DNA of 64,000 bases from Platycnemis pennipes (lineage: Eukaryota; Arthropoda; Insecta; Odonata; Platycnemididae): the NCBI GenBank assembly GCA_933228895.1, contig OW121849.1, positions 123,694,849-123,758,848 of the forward strand, written 5' to 3'. The notes beneath the pieces were generated by a model. That model was given only the letters and a program-made list of their open reading frames with translations. It was not told the origin of the DNA and did no database searches. The translations under genes were made by a program, and so were the position numbers. Of the stretch, positions 48,528 through 61,968 are shown in pieces. The stretch's first letter is position 1. Every line of letters begins with the position of its first letter.

Positions 48528-50143
48528 AGCACTACTGCGCTGCGCGGTTTTCAAGCGGAAATTGCAATTGCATAATTTGGAAGATGCGGCTTCTGGCCGT
48601 GGTAGTCAGGACGGTAATACGCCTGCACGGGATCCTAAGGGCCGATGATTCGAATACCACCTAGGGTATCGAGATCATATTTAATTCATTATACTTAGGA
48701 GTAAGTTAGGTTATAGGACGCGATATAGTATTCACTGTTGAGCACTTTAATACCTAATTCTACTTTTACTACAAGATGCGGGATTAGAACTGGATCACAG
48801 GTTTGATTGGCCTCATTGGCCATCTATAGGAAGGCCCCTGTCAGATATGAAGGATGCCTATGAAGTTAAAACTACATTAAATACTGAAATAAAAAAAATG
48901 AAATTACCAGGGAGAGTTCAAGTTTTCGGTATAAAGTACTGAGGTAAGCACTTTGCATTATTTCTTATTACTTTACCATTTACTCGTAAAAGCCCTGAAC
49001 CTAGGGTAAAATGGCAAGTTTTGTCTCATAAAAGAACCTGTTTTCAGCTCCAAATCTGGCTGAACAGGGAGCCACACCATAATCTATGCATTCGAATGGA
49101 CGGGAGTCGGTCGTAACTCGCATTGTGTGGATCTTGTCCTTCACATATCTGCATTCCCTCAACTTGAATCAGGCATGAAAAGAAATTATATGATTTTCAG
49201 CCGCGGCCAAAAAAGGTCAGGCGGTACAGACGGCTCGCGAAGCTACGTGAAGCCACAAGTTATTATGCATCGAATGAGAAAACGATAGGTCGTGAGTCGG
49301 CGTTGGCGTTCGGGTGGTGGTCTGGGGAAAGTGAAGCAGTTCACGCGGTGGGAGGCCGAGGGCAGTCACTGACGGCGAGGACAAGTGAAGTGAGGTGAGG
49401 GGGGGAGGTTGAAGATTCTTGGTGGGAGTGGTGCAGGGAAGGGCGCCGCGCCGGGGTGTCGGCCGTTGAGGCGGCCGGGGCGTATCCACCCTGCGGTCGA
49501 TCGCTGGCGAATCAAGCGGATATCCGACATTCTTCCCACTCTCCGCCATCAAAGGGCGTGGGAGTTGCGAAGGAAGACAAAATAAAATGCAAGTTCCACA
49601 CCTCAAAAATCATCCCCGGGAAACTCAACCGCGCCCGGGACACCTGAGAAGGGAGCGAGAGACCGCGGGGGTAGTCGCGCACGCAATCCGCCATCCCTGG
49701 GCGTTTTTATTCCGCTCGTAAAATGACGCTGTCCTCCTGTTCTTTTTTGTTCGCCATCCCTCTCTGCATCTTGCATGCTTCCGATAGTTAAGTCATGATT
49801 TGGCCTGCTCAAGCATTAATATCGCTCGATGTTGCAGAGTATCATTTCCTTCAACTTTCGAAAAATATGGCGTCTTATTTATCAACTTATTGCATCGCTT
49901 CTCCATATCAGATAGATATAAATATACGCAGAGCGCATATATTTCTATGACAAAGGATTTAATTTATCAATTAAGTACTGCAATATCCTGAAGCTAAGAC
50001 AATGCGTTTAAATAAAAATATTTTTAACTAGTATAATGCGTTTAGATTCATTTATTTTCAATTATACGATTGATTAGCCCTGTGCCTATATTCTTCCCTA
50101 TTTATAACAAATTGCTAGGCTTGACTTCGTGGAACCACACATT
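48528..50143. other. gene-free stretch with GC-rich patch
   Basis: GC-rich at about 49.2-49.72 kb, where a 129-codon reverse frame is Pro/Thr/Leu-rich and mirrored by shorter forward frames. The rest is AT-rich without recognised elements. Confidence 0.45.
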
Positions 50144-50248
50144 GATAACGTAAATAAGTTCACTTTGTAAAATTCCACAGATTTAGTAAAAAATAAAAGG
50201 TTTTAATTAATCAGTGGAATTTTACAAAGTGAACTTATTTACTTTATC
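50144..50248. repeat. 35-bp-arm hairpin
   Basis: The left arm 50144-50178 (core GTAAATAAGTTCACTTTG then TAAAATTCCAC) and right arm 50214-50248 pair with a single mismatch around a 35-base loop. The inner 29 bp are perfect. AT-rich with no second copy seen. It is longer and more perfect than a typical microRNA precursor stem, so a recent foldback insertion or an endo-siRNA hairpin are alternatives. Confidence 0.85.
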
Positions 50249-52988
50249 TTCCCTATTTGTTAGCTTACTTCTATCCTGCTACTCCTTTCCTAAACCACTA
50301 TTTATCTGATCCTTGTGCAAACACCTTTGTATTCCTTCGATGGTCTTTTCGGTTATATTTCCTTCAATAATGTTTTTGAAAATACATAACGTCCAGGCTC
50401 TCCCCAGTGCACCGGATTATTTTCATGCTCTGTGCTAATGTACTCGTTTATTTCAATATTTTCACCTTTTTAAGTACATAAATTTATATAGAGGCTCCTT
50501 TGTATGCTATCAGAACTCAAGAAATATTAAACAACACACAGATGTACTTAGATACATTAATAGTGTTCCACTAGCATTATCTCTCCATGCCATTTCTCTG
50601 TCACCAAGTTGCGAAACATTTACTCCGTTCATCTACAAACCACCCTCGAAGCAATACTTATATTACATAATCGCCTATACTGTATCAGACTCGTATTCGG
50701 TAGATATTAAACGTTTAAAAACCTTCGGGGAGATGTCGTAAAAGAGAAATAGTAAATCGTCGTAGCGTCATTATGTGAAAAAAAAACTGGAATATAGACT
50801 CACATAACGACTGAAAATTATGCAGAATTTTCGACATTTAGCCTCAGGGCATCACAGATGAGACGATTGACGATGCCATCAATCTAGAAAGCTTTATACG
50901 GAGCACGAACCTCTCTATATATCACTCTCCAAGGGATATCCCTCCATATATTTTTCCTCATCCATAAAACCTTTTCCTTCAAATTAATATCAAAGTTGAT
51001 TCCCCACTCAATCAGGCTATATCTTAATCTAATTAATATTAATACGACCCACAATATTTGATTGCTCACATCAACTAATTCAGTCGGATCATATCCTTGA
51101 TCAGCCTTTTTGGCAAATAAGTTTTTGTGTTCCCTCCCTGCCACCTTCAATAGATGGGTGCGCTCATGGACGCAGCCAGCGTGGGAGACGGGAACCTTTC
51201 GCCAGGCCTTAAAATAAAAATACAGTATTTTTTCCCGCCTTCCGATCGTGCGCGGGAGGATGACAGTGCATTATTCTCTCTCTCTCTTGCTCCCACCGCT
51301 TTTATTCCGCTCAATCGGGTTTAGCAGGCGTTCTTTTCGCGTCCACCGCCAAATGCATTAGCGCTCCTTTTATGTTCCACCGTGCACGCTCATATAATTT
51401 TTTTCCTCGTCCCAAAGGCAAGGGCGTCATGGCCAAATCGTCGTGGGGGGGAGAGGGAGGAGGTAGCTTTTTGCGGGCCGAAGAGAACGGGGAAATAACT
51501 AATGCTTACCACTCCCGAAACAACCTTCGTCATATCCTTTCCCTCTCACCCAATCCTATTGCGTCGGTGTTTCCGTTATGCGCTGCTTAACCGTTGCGGG
51601 AAATCCCCTTCCCCTCTCTTCCTTACCCACCTACGTGTAGAGCAGTATTTATTTTGCCGGGTGATTGGGTTTAATTCGGTGCAAGAGGTTTCGGACAATC
51701 AAGGTTGATAGTTTTTTTTACCCTATCCAAGAGAACCCTTTGAAAGCTTTGAGTACATTTAATTTAGCGCGAATAAACGTGATTTTTCCTTTTTCCATCA
51801 TGTCGTAAAACTTATGAATTGAGAGAAAAACCAAGTGCAGCCATGGTTAAGATATTTTTTGTGACTTAAGAGATGTAAATGGTTTTAAACCAAGAGAGAA
51901 AAAGTCCTTTACGTGCCAGAGCGTCTTGTCTTGACTAATATAATCTTAAAATTTTGGATTTATCATTTTTCTAGCTATAAATGAATATTTTCTTAAGCTT
52001 GTATATATTACTTTTGATAAATATTTTCCCTTTATTTGTGGAAGTGTATGCGTAGGAAGTTGATACTTCCTACGCATAAAACTTTAAAACTTTATTCTAC
52101 TCCTACTACCTATGGGGTCTCACACAAATTCCACAGTATTTTTCGGTTGATAATCCCTCAAATGGGGAGTTGCAGGAATATTTCTAAAACAATTCCATTC
52201 TTACAGTCACGATATGTCGTTATAATCTCTTCTGGCCTTATTTCTTGATAAAAATATCTTATTAGAGTGATCCAAATATTCGTGCTTGTTTCATGAACTT
52301 GTCCCACGGCTCAGGAATCCGTGCTAGTTTGGCCATTATTTTTTTCTTCAATGGGAGCTTGAGTTAAAACGGAGGCACCATTTATAACTGCTAGTCGAAT
52401 TGGAAAAGCTCCCGTGCGCCGATCCGTGAAATCGCCCGCTGGTGGAAGTTATTACTCGGAGGAAATTGGAATCGCATGTCCAGCTAGAAAGCATTCTTGC
52501 GCCTTGAGGGCGTTGATTGATCACGTGCACGGGCCCCTTGGGAATTTATTTGCTGGTGCCTTTTGCTGAGACGGCGGCGGCCCCTCCCTTTCACCTGATC
52601 TGCTCGCACCAAGGTTTATCCATTGCGCTAAGCAGCAGCCGTGGACTTAAAAGGAAAAACTAAAGGTAGTTTTCCGTGGGAAAACTGAAAGGGGATCATA
52701 GAGCCAGACGACTGCAATTAACACGAGCGCATTCACTCCACGTTAATGCCTCTTTTTAAATAGAGACAACGACAATGGTGATTCTGAATGCGTGAACAAC
52801 CCCATTATTATATTTTTACTCCTCTGTCAGATGCTTGACTTTTTTGTCCTTTCAACGGTAATTGAAGCAATGCTCAATGGATTTTCAATGATTTGCTCGT
52901 TTTAGTTTTAGATGCTTTATTTTTCCTTCGAGCGACGTAAATCCGATGCTTGGTGCAAATTCTGTTTAGCGTGCGTACCTGTTTTTAG
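50249..52988. other. gene-free stretch
   Basis: GC-richer at about 51.17-51.65 kb with pyrimidine tracts and short frames. A 14-bp-arm hairpin lies at 52.05 kb. No frame above 88 codons. Confidence 0.5.
52047..52078. repeat. 14-bp-arm hairpin
   Basis: TATGCGTAGGAAGT, loop TGAT, then ACTTCCTACGCATA. The arms are exact. No family relation was seen. Confidence 0.85.
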
Positions 52989-53240
52989 GTATCATCTACA
53001 TGTACGCGATACCTGCAAGCCACTACCAGGGTGTGTGGCAGGGGATCAACAAGCACTATAGACATGCAAGCATGCTACTATAGGGTCTCAGGCAACTAGA
53101 TTGTTAGTATCTACATAGTAATTAAGGGATTGATTGTTAATACGAGATCAGATCACAGTTAAGGGATCAGATCACTCGCTTTCGTTTTCATCCCGGTAAC
53201 GGCTGAATGAAACACTTTGTATCTAATGCAGTGTCTCCAA
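52989..53240 (-). mobile_element. LINE (CR1/Jockey-type) 3' end, reverse strand
   Basis: On the reverse strand this shows GATACTAACAATCTAGTTGC, then GCATGCTTGCATGTC, then CCCCTGCCACACACCC, GTGGCTTGCAGGTATCGCG and TACATGTAGATGAT. The order matches the copy at 19.26-19.41 kb. Upstream, TTCAGCCGTTACCGGGATGA and GCGAGTGATCTGATCCC may be a damaged form of the FFPRTIRDWN coding end. It is 5'-truncated. The left edge of the coding remnant is approximate. Confidence 0.75.
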
Positions 53241-56200
53241 ATGCCCTACTCCTTATATTTTACACGAGGTATCCTGCAATCATATCTTTTTGCATATTTT
53301 TCATAACATTTTTGAAAATTGGAATTGGTTGAGTGATTCTGGTGCCAATGGACCCACAGTACGACATTTGCTAAAGATTAAGCTTTAAGGCAGGGCTAAT
53401 ATTAATGAAGCCTCATTTATTCTCTGATTTCACATCCCACTTATGCACGAAGCTATGAAGGCCCGAGAATAAAATTCGAGGCATTAATTTTTAAGCTCTT
53501 GTGGATTGTAGAATGGCAATCATAAACACTCCCTCGTGTGATTAAATGAATGGTGGTTTATTTTAATTTACAGCCGCCTGCAATGTCATGGTCCATTTTT
53601 ATGTTTACAGCCGTCATTCGTTACCCTAGTTAATTTCTAACTGCTCTCAATGCGGGAGAAAGAGAGAGAGAACTGTATATAAAATGATTTTGTGGATTGT
53701 TCTCCTCCGTCAATGCCTTGAAAAATTTGAATGCACTTATATCGTTTCGCTAACTACGTTCTATAAAAAGTTAAATGAATTCGGTGACTAGTCGAGGGAA
53801 CTGGGAAAGGAACACTTGGCCTTTTTTTTTAGGTACCCCGACCTTTTTAACTGTTTTCCCACCAATGCTCCAAACTCCCAAGGCTAGCGATTTTGAGAAA
53901 ATTCCTCCTCTCTTCTCATACACACACGGATACACACCCACTGGGGTCACATAATGAAGGGACCCTGGTGAGGCTCACAAGTCTCCGAAGAAAATCGCGT
54001 CCCACGTGAAAATGTTTTGAAGGAAAATCAGCTGTCTCAAGGTGAGACCGCTAGTAACTCCGGCGGCTAATACCGGCTGTGAATCTCCCATGAGTTGCCC
54101 AGCTTTTGAGTTTAGGACTAATGAATCGTCATCAAAGATGCCTGCACTATTCCTTTAATTGAAGGGAATAGGTTTTTAGATTCCGACTCGTTTTTTAAGT
54201 GCCTACTGGGGATTGGGAGAGAGTATACCTATTGATTTAAACTCTAGGAAAAATTAAAAAAATATTCTTCAAGCGGATTTTGGAATACTTGATAAGGATG
54301 ATGAATTATCGTTTATTTATGGCTTGCTGATCATTGGATCTTCTGGACTTGATTTTCTGAGTCGTAGGCACTCAGAGTTAGTTTGCCCATTTCGTTACGT
54401 TTCTTGATGATAAAGAGGCCAATTTTTTCTGGTATTTAGTCTGACAAATAAGCATGCTTAGGGAGAGGTGTGTATCAATGGCGTTGTTAAAGTAAAATTA
54501 ACTGATTGCCCTTCCTATTAAGCAGAAATGTCCATGAATGCTGCGAAAATGTGCTCGTAAATCAAGAGATTGATAAATACTGTAAAATCGCAATTATTCT
54601 TTTACTGTTCAAAGGCAAAATGTCGGCATGTGCAGTCAAAGTTGTTAATTTGTGTAGCGGCACAGCTTTTATGGCAAGGAAGTCCTGTAAAAGATGAATA
54701 TAACACGATGTTACTTATGGCTATTTATTAAGCCACCATCAGTCAGTCGCGTATGTAGATAAAATGTCATTTTTGGCATCATCAGCTAAGTACGCTTATA
54801 GTAAAGATTTTGCCTCCACGAGTTAGCCTTGATCCTCTGTCAGAGTTAAAATAAATAATGCGCTTCCTACGCAGCACTTGTTATTTTTCCCAACTTCAAC
54901 TCCCTAATTGCCTTCTCTACGTTCGCCAGAAATGATGCTACACTAGGAGAGAACTTGTGAAAGCAATTTTCACGTGCATCGAGGCATTTCAGGAAAATAT
55001 ACTCCGCCCCCCCTAGTTTAAAGCTCGCGTAATGAAGCGAATCCGCCATTTACCGCTTTAACTACCCGAAGCTTGATGGATCCGAAAGACCTGGGAGGAT
55101 TAACAGCCCGTTAAAAATAGATAGACCTCGAACGTCAAAGTCGGCACATCTTTCCAGTACATGATTCTCAGACGCGAAAGAAAAAGCGTCGAAATCGCCT
55201 AATTAGACGCATTACTCCAGTTTTATACCGTTTTTTTCATGTTCCTTCTTACTGGAGAAAAGGAAGAAAGGAAATCCTTGAAAATTTTATTTTTTTAAAT
55301 ACCAAAAGAAATATGCGCTGGAATAAAAAGTCGAGGTTGATTATTTTTATAAATACCTTCGTTGAGTGAAGGACGCGAAATACCTGCTTTAAAATCCTTA
55401 GAACTTGAGTCTCGCTGGAAAAAAACTCGATTAAGAAATATTAGAATAGAATAGCTAACAGGGAACCGTACGTGACCTGGAATGAAGCTTCGTAAGCCAT
55501 TCAAAGGTCGGTGTTGAATACAAGAGAATGCGCAAGGGATGATAAAACCGATTGAGGGGAAAGGTCATCGATTTGGAACGGGCGTTATCGCTGTGGGAAG
55601 CTGAATGTATCTCCGATTAGATAAGCATGGATTCAAAGGAATGCCCCCCGATGAAAAGCCCCTACCTTTCCCGTTCTCCATTGTGCCAACTAATAGGAAA
55701 ACGTAATCCGGAACACCTCCAATCTCTCGAGAATTGGCGCGAGAATCACTGTTGCGAATCAGATATCTTTCTCATTTATCATGCCTCAGCCAATCAATTA
55801 GGCAAGAAAAATTCTAATCAGTTAACTCCCGTGTTAAGGCCATTTGCGTCTACAATATCCTTAGAATATCTATTTGCGATTTTATCATTTTTCCTGAGAA
55901 TTGATTTATCAAGTACTGAAGATCTATGCGAGAGCATGCTGCTATTGTCTGCAAAAATATAGCCTAGGGAAGCATCATCTAATTCTAGGTATTCTGTGCT
56001 CCTCTTTAAGACTGTGAGAAAGTTAGCAGCGAGCGTCGAACGTTTATTCAACAGAGAACGGAAGAGAAATTAACGTATGTACAGCTATTACTCTTGTAAT
56101 AAAATAAGAATATGTGTTAGGTAACATCTCATCTTGCGCTACAGTACTTGTCTGTGCATTAAACATGGGAAAATCATTTATAAGCTAATAAGAGCGTTTT

Positions 56201-58430
56201 TCATTTTTAAATTAGGTTTAACTATAGAGGAGTGAATGAGTGCGAATTAAACTCGGTAAATCACATCTTTGTAGATTCCTCCGTGTATTCCGTTGGCTTC
56301 CTTCGAAATTAAATTCATGATAGTTTCATAGACATGCGTTAATTTCTTTTTTAAGTGCAGACGACGCCCAATTGAATGTACCAATAAAAAACATACTAGG
56401 TATGCAGATAATGTGATTCTCCAGCGCAGAGATGCTAGAATTCCTGAGAATGTAACAAACGATATGATTTCTCTTGCTTGGATTCCATTAAAATTGAGTC
56501 GCTTGATCGCATAAAATGAAAGTCATGAATAAAAATTTCATTCTTGTATTCTGCTCCTTTTTCAAGTTTGTAGCTTAGAAGCGCTATTTTTTTTTAGATC
56601 TATTTTTTATTTAATGTCGACAAGTGGTAAAGCGTTTTTCCAACTACAGGTTCCTGCATTTTTCAGGAAAAATAACAACCGCCCTGGATTTATTGTATGT
56701 ACATTCAATTGGAATTACTGTCAAATCACTGCATGAAATGGGCTTCATGAATCAATCAATATTTTTAATCTGCATTACTTTCCTCTTTTCCATTTTTTTA
56801 CCCAGGCAACTGTATTTGTTGCAACATATTTTGTTAAATATTAATATTTACTGGCACTTCTACTCAGGGGCTCAATATCCACATCATGGCTCTTTCCATG
56901 TGATTCTCTTCATCTCCACTCTTTATGAAAACTTTTATCGTCCCCATGTTCTTTATGAGCATTGGTAATCAATTCCTAAGCGATCGATCAAAGCAAGAGA
57001 ATTACAAGCAAGTCAAGTGTGAAAGAACGGCTTTCTCTTTTGGCCAATAGGTGTAAAGGACGCCCGAGTCCAACATTCCGCCCATCGCGAGTGACAAATG
57101 ACTGTTGGAAAACCAAGGACCAATGCCTAAACCTCTCCCGTGGATGCTTTCGTCGTATATGTCAGTCATGGTGGAATGTTTGGTATTATGAAGCTTTCTT
57201 GTTCATTGCTGACTACAAAGTAAACTTGTGAACGTAATCCTTCTGTATTTCTCCTCTCCTACAACTACTACCAACTGTTTGCAAATATGAAATGCGGCTA
57301 ATTATCAGTGCCCGTGAGTTAGCAACGGCTTCGAATTCCAAGAACGGCTGGGAATCGCGCAGTGGATGTGTTACCATCTGCTCTCTGGCATTGATGCTTT
57401 AACCTTGATCCATTGATTGCTTTCCACGTGCACTTATTCTCCTGTCACCTCTCAGTTCCAATGTCAGATTCTTGTCGACCGTTCCCACGCATATTTCAAT
57501 AAAAAATACCCTCTATCAGTTTTTAGTCAAGAATTCCTTGCAGGAAAATTCCATCATTTGAAATGATTTTGTTCATTCCCATTGATGCAAATGAAATTGA
57601 GAAACAATAAATCTTTGTTTAATATCTATATTAATTTTCTTCTGTGTCATTGGGGAAAATTATAGTATTATTAATCATTTTAATCTCTCATACCCAACTC
57701 TTCTACCCTCTGCAACTTCTGCGGTCAGAAAAAGGTGAAAATATACAATTTACTGATTCCATTTTATGTATTATTTTATGTAAGATCTTTGCCTGTTGAT
57801 AAACACCGAATATATGTTAATTAGGTTCATAAGCATTGTAACATATTAGAAGATCGTACCGCTGATATTCCTATGATGATTAACTCAGTTAATAGATTTT
57901 CACAATTAATAATTCCTCAATGTGGCATCGACTGCATGGAAATTATTCTTATTGCAAAATTCTACTTCAATAAATCAATGCCTCACAAGAAACTGTCCCC
58001 CTTACCCTATCTTCCCCCTTACCCTATCTTCTGCAAGTTGTAATCATTCTTAAATCACAAGTTATTATACCTATGGGAAATTATAGATGTAAGATTTTTC
58101 AGCGGCCGATGAACTACAGTTTTGAGTGGAGTTATTCCATATTTACCTTAAAAAATTTGAGTTGAAAATTGAGTAGGTAGAGTACATTGAATGCATAGCC
58201 ATATTCAATCACCTATTCCTTAAGGATTAGCGGATGAACTAGACCGTAGGTCAGTGTCCATGATTGGAAACTTAATGAATTTTTTTTCCTAAAGAATAAG
58301 CGTAAGCTCTCTCCATTAATTTTTAAACACGCTCACACATTTATAATCAAAATAAAAAGCAACGGGTGAATTATATATTTTCCTCCTCTCTCACCCTTCC
58401 AAGGTCATAAAGATTCGCATTCCTGATTCC
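53241..58430. other. AT-rich gene-free stretch
   Basis: Frames reach 114 codons (56624-56968) and 111 codons (55627-55962) without recognisable domains. Only a two-copy 17-bp tandem repeat near 58.0 kb stands out. Confidence 0.45.
57996..58029. repeat. two-copy 17-bp tandem repeat
   Basis: TCCCCCTTACCCTATCT occurs twice back to back without a mismatch. Probably a replication slippage product. Confidence 0.95.
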
Positions 58431-58880
58431 GGCGTCCGTTCCGAAGGATGCAGTAGGGATGGAAGTCGTACTGACTGATGCAGATGGTAGTCGTTCATTA
58501 TTTTTACGGGAGAGGTAGGCGCTTGGGAAGGGTACGGGGATAATATTTTGATGGTAAAATTGTTCTTAAAAGCAAAGCTGCGTGGAGGTGGGGGGGGGGG
58601 GGGGGGGTGAAAAATAAGGGTGATGGGGGTGGAGGAGGAAAGAGGGGGGCGGGGGGATGTTGATAATGACGAGTTGCGCAACCCGAGCCTCCCGCCCCCA
58701 CCGCTGCTTGGAGAGGGGGCTCGCGGCCTCATTGCCTTCGGTCGTCTTGTCGGCTGCCTTCGCCTCTCTACACCGTTGCTGCCGGCTGCTGCGCTTTCAC
58801 CACCGGCTCCACGCGCCCGCTAAATAGACGACGGCGACTGTCTTCTGGGTCCCCTTCTCTACCCTTCTCGGAAGAACTCG
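58431..58880. other. GC-rich patch with 18-base G run
   Basis: An 18-base G run at 58590-58607 sits in a G-rich plus strand, followed by CpG-rich sequence to about 58.82 kb. Reverse frames of 113 and 65 codons exist only because the complement is C-rich. Possible CpG island or quadruplex tract. Confidence 0.45.
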
Positions 58881-61170
58881 CCCCCATCGTCTCCCTTTCT
58901 CTCTTACATACATTCTCTTCCACTTTTATTTTCTTCCTCTCCCTTTCTTCAAATGAATAAAACGATTATAATAGCTTTGATTTAGTTGTTTTGATTGACT
59001 CTAAGGAATTATTCTCAATTACTTGAAGGTAGATGAACTTAAAATTCCAGCGTTTGGATTCGCAATTGAGTTTGATGCTTAAACATTTTAATTTTATTCG
59101 TGAAATTAATCTAAACTAGCGTTATATTATTTTAGTAGAAGCTTTCGCTCATTTTACTTTCAATTTTCTATTTCTTTTATCCAACTTTTTGTATTGTCGG
59201 CTGATTTTACCAATTAAAATCGAATTTTTATTTATTTATTTGCTTTTTTGATCAGGGTTGTTTAACCTCAAATTTACTGATCTTGAGATAATTTGATAAA
59301 AGCATCCGATGGATTAGCACGTTAGGTATTTTTTTCCGTGGGGTCTTTTACTGTAACTACCTTCTGATTACCCCATCCGGTTTGCAGGCAGCCCAGTTTG
59401 TCGCGTTCACAGAAAGGCACTCACAGGCTAAGACCAGCCGGGGATGAAGGATTGCAAAATAAGGGGAGGGAAACGAGGACGGTAGGAAGATAAGAAGCTC
59501 GTTGGGTTGCTGCGGATGCACTTTATAAAAATTCGATCCTTGGGAGAAGAAACATCGGTCTATGCCGATGAAGGTGACGTCATCATGTTGAAAACGGTCG
59601 GACGAAAGTTGCCCGCGTAAATGTCACGATTTACGACTTCCCTTCTCGCACTCAAATCCATATCACAAGCTTTTTTTGTCTTGTTGGTGGACAAGGAGAT
59701 TTCATCTCCTCGTCAATGAGCACTTCCACAACGTTTAGAATTCACGAGATTTTCTAGCAAAGGTATCATCGCAACGTGTTGGAATGCAACCCTAAAATCC
59801 TTTTATAACTTACATTTCATCATCTTATCCAGTTGGGTGTCCTGATGCAATTACTTTCTTGATTGATATAGTGGTCCTTGCAATGGAAGCCGTATATGCG
59901 TTTTTGCCTGTAGCCTGCTGAGGGAGTTTTTGAACAGGACACACACCTATATGTATGGTGTGGTTTCGCTTTCTTTTTTTTGCGTATTTCTGGTGCGTTA
60001 ATAAAGATACATGATGTTGATACACCACGAGTGGGAGTTTTCCTGAGAGGATCACCATGCAATCAAGGAATGTTGAGGTGCTCTTGGCCTTTAGGCGCGT
60101 ACCAATCCACTCGTTTTACGGCCGCAATTACCGCAGCAGCAAGCATATCTCATCCTAAGAAGGCTTTTTATAGTTGACTTAAGGTTGTAGGGTCATTAAA
60201 ATTCATGCTAACAATCCTTCTACATTGCACTCGACGAAGAAATTGGTTCGGAAAACTTCGCGCCTCTGTCTTGATTAATATTCTTTGAAAAAAGTGTAAT
60301 AAATTACTACAAGGCCGGGAATAGAATCCTTTGATATCATTTTTCTTTCGTCTATCGTGAGAAGGTGACTGTTATGTATTTATTCGTCTCCTTTACTCAT
60401 TATCTCACATCTCCAAATTCTAGCTTCACAATCAGCAATCCCAATCCTGAAGAATTATCCGTTGTGTGTTGTACCTCTAGCCTTGAATTACAACGTTTTG
60501 CTGGCATTTCATTGAAAAAAGTTGATTTTTTGTGCGAGATTCATTTTTTGCTACCTCTCCCTCCATTGTGGCTCACAAATAATTTAAAATTATCCAGTTA
60601 GAGTATTATATTTTCAAATTTGGATTTATTTGCCCACAAATGTTATGAAACTTTTATTCCTATCGGGATAATCCAATGTGTCGATTCGCCATTGAGCGGA
60701 GAATTTTAACCTTTCTCGATTTTAGGTGAAATAAGAGAGGGCTAACCTTGAAATATATCATTCACTCGATCTCCAGATGCCATTTCTTCTACAAAGAATG
60801 CTCGCTGCTTTCATGTGTGTTTCATTTTTACATACCAACAGGTTTTCTTTGATATACTCCTGAATCGAAAGATTCAATTCAGTACAAGTGGGAAACAAAT
60901 ATGGTTTTCTGCTATTTGTCGTACATCACACGCTAATTGACTTTTATCTGCAATAATCTTTCCCGCTCTTCCTCGACCACCGCTGAGCAAGACTTCCGTG
61001 AAAACCTAATCCTCTTTATGCGTGCACCGCTGAGAAAACGAGTTATCCTGTCATAGCTGGAGCCTCGCTGTGCACAGGATCTTAAAAAACTGATCAAATG
61101 AGCTCCTAGCGTCAGTAAATCAATGGTCGGCCTTCTTTCGTGGTGGAAATGGAAAATATATTTTCACTAT
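58881..61170. other. gene-free stretch
   Basis: AT-rich. Two overlapping reverse frames (59.82-60.06 kb, about 80 codons) read through the same bases in different frames. Neither product is recognised. A perfect TGACGTCA occurs at about 59575. Confidence 0.45.
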
Positions 61171-61730
61171 TTATCGCGATCGGTGGACTGACGCAGGCCA
61201 TCAGAGGGGCGTGCGCAGTTAATATTCCCGCCTTCGGAACCCATTCACTCCTTCAATTATCCGCGACTTATCCATCACGCGAATACAAGGCGTGGGAGAG
61301 AGACTTGACCCGCGCCCTCAGTGCTACCTGCCTCGTACCCATATAATGGTATGCGGTGCAGGGATCTGCTGCATGCACGACGCCTCCCGGTCGGTGTGGG
61401 AAACGCTCGCCCAGATCTAGCGGCGGGACAACGCCCAAGAACAATTGCACGATTCCGGGTGTGGGGAAGGGGGGAGTGAGCGAGTGGGTGCAGGGGGAGG
61501 TGTGCAACGGGCGATTCGGCGTTGTGTAACGCTGCCCGTGGGTGATGGGGGCGGCCGCCCCGGCCTGTCGCCAGAGGGGGGCGGGAGGGGGGCGAGGAAG
61601 GAGGCTGGACGATTGACGGACGTAACAACCGGTGGGAGGGAGACGTGAAAACCCATTGTCGTTTACCACCCTTTCCCCGAGCAAAGCGACGCCATGCTAC
61701 CTGGACACTGCCCCGTCGAGCTCGCTCAAG
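61171..61730. other. GC-rich, G-tract-rich patch
   Basis: Many GGGG and CpG on the plus strand at 61.4-61.65 kb. Four reverse and forward frames of 67-138 codons overlap and are Pro/Arg-rich. No gene is supported. Confidence 0.45.
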
Positions 61731-61885
61731 GTTTCATCTGTTCAACTTTGAAATACCTCCAATTCTATTGCCTATTTTCACGTAATGGTGTGCAAGACTC
61801 CTCCCTTCTTGCAGAGGAGGGAAGTAGGAGCAGTGGGAGGGGAAAATACTGCTGTTATTAGCAGAATTTCGGCAGAGAAAAAAAT

Positions 61886-61968
61886 TATTCGCCTCTACAA
61901 GGGACTCGAACCCGGAATCTTGCGATTTCCGGTCAGGTGCTCTACCAATCGAGCTAGCAAGATTTATC
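61886..61968 (-). mobile_element. tRNA-derived SINE head (or tRNA pseudogene)
   Basis: The reverse strand carries TAGCTCGATTGGTAGAGCA (a near-consensus box A and D arm) and, at the correct distance, GGGTTCGAGTCCC (a perfect box B). It is not a functional tRNA: position 33 is C instead of U, the anticodon stem pairs only partly, the T stem loses its two outer pairs and the acceptor ends pair poorly. It is followed by AATAATTTTTTTCTC, whose T run could terminate pol III. A SINE head is favoured over a recently dead tRNA gene. Confidence 0.7.

Noticed and set aside
61886..61968. Functional tRNA gene
   Set aside because: C at position 33, poor anticodon, T and acceptor stems. Only the pol III boxes are intact.
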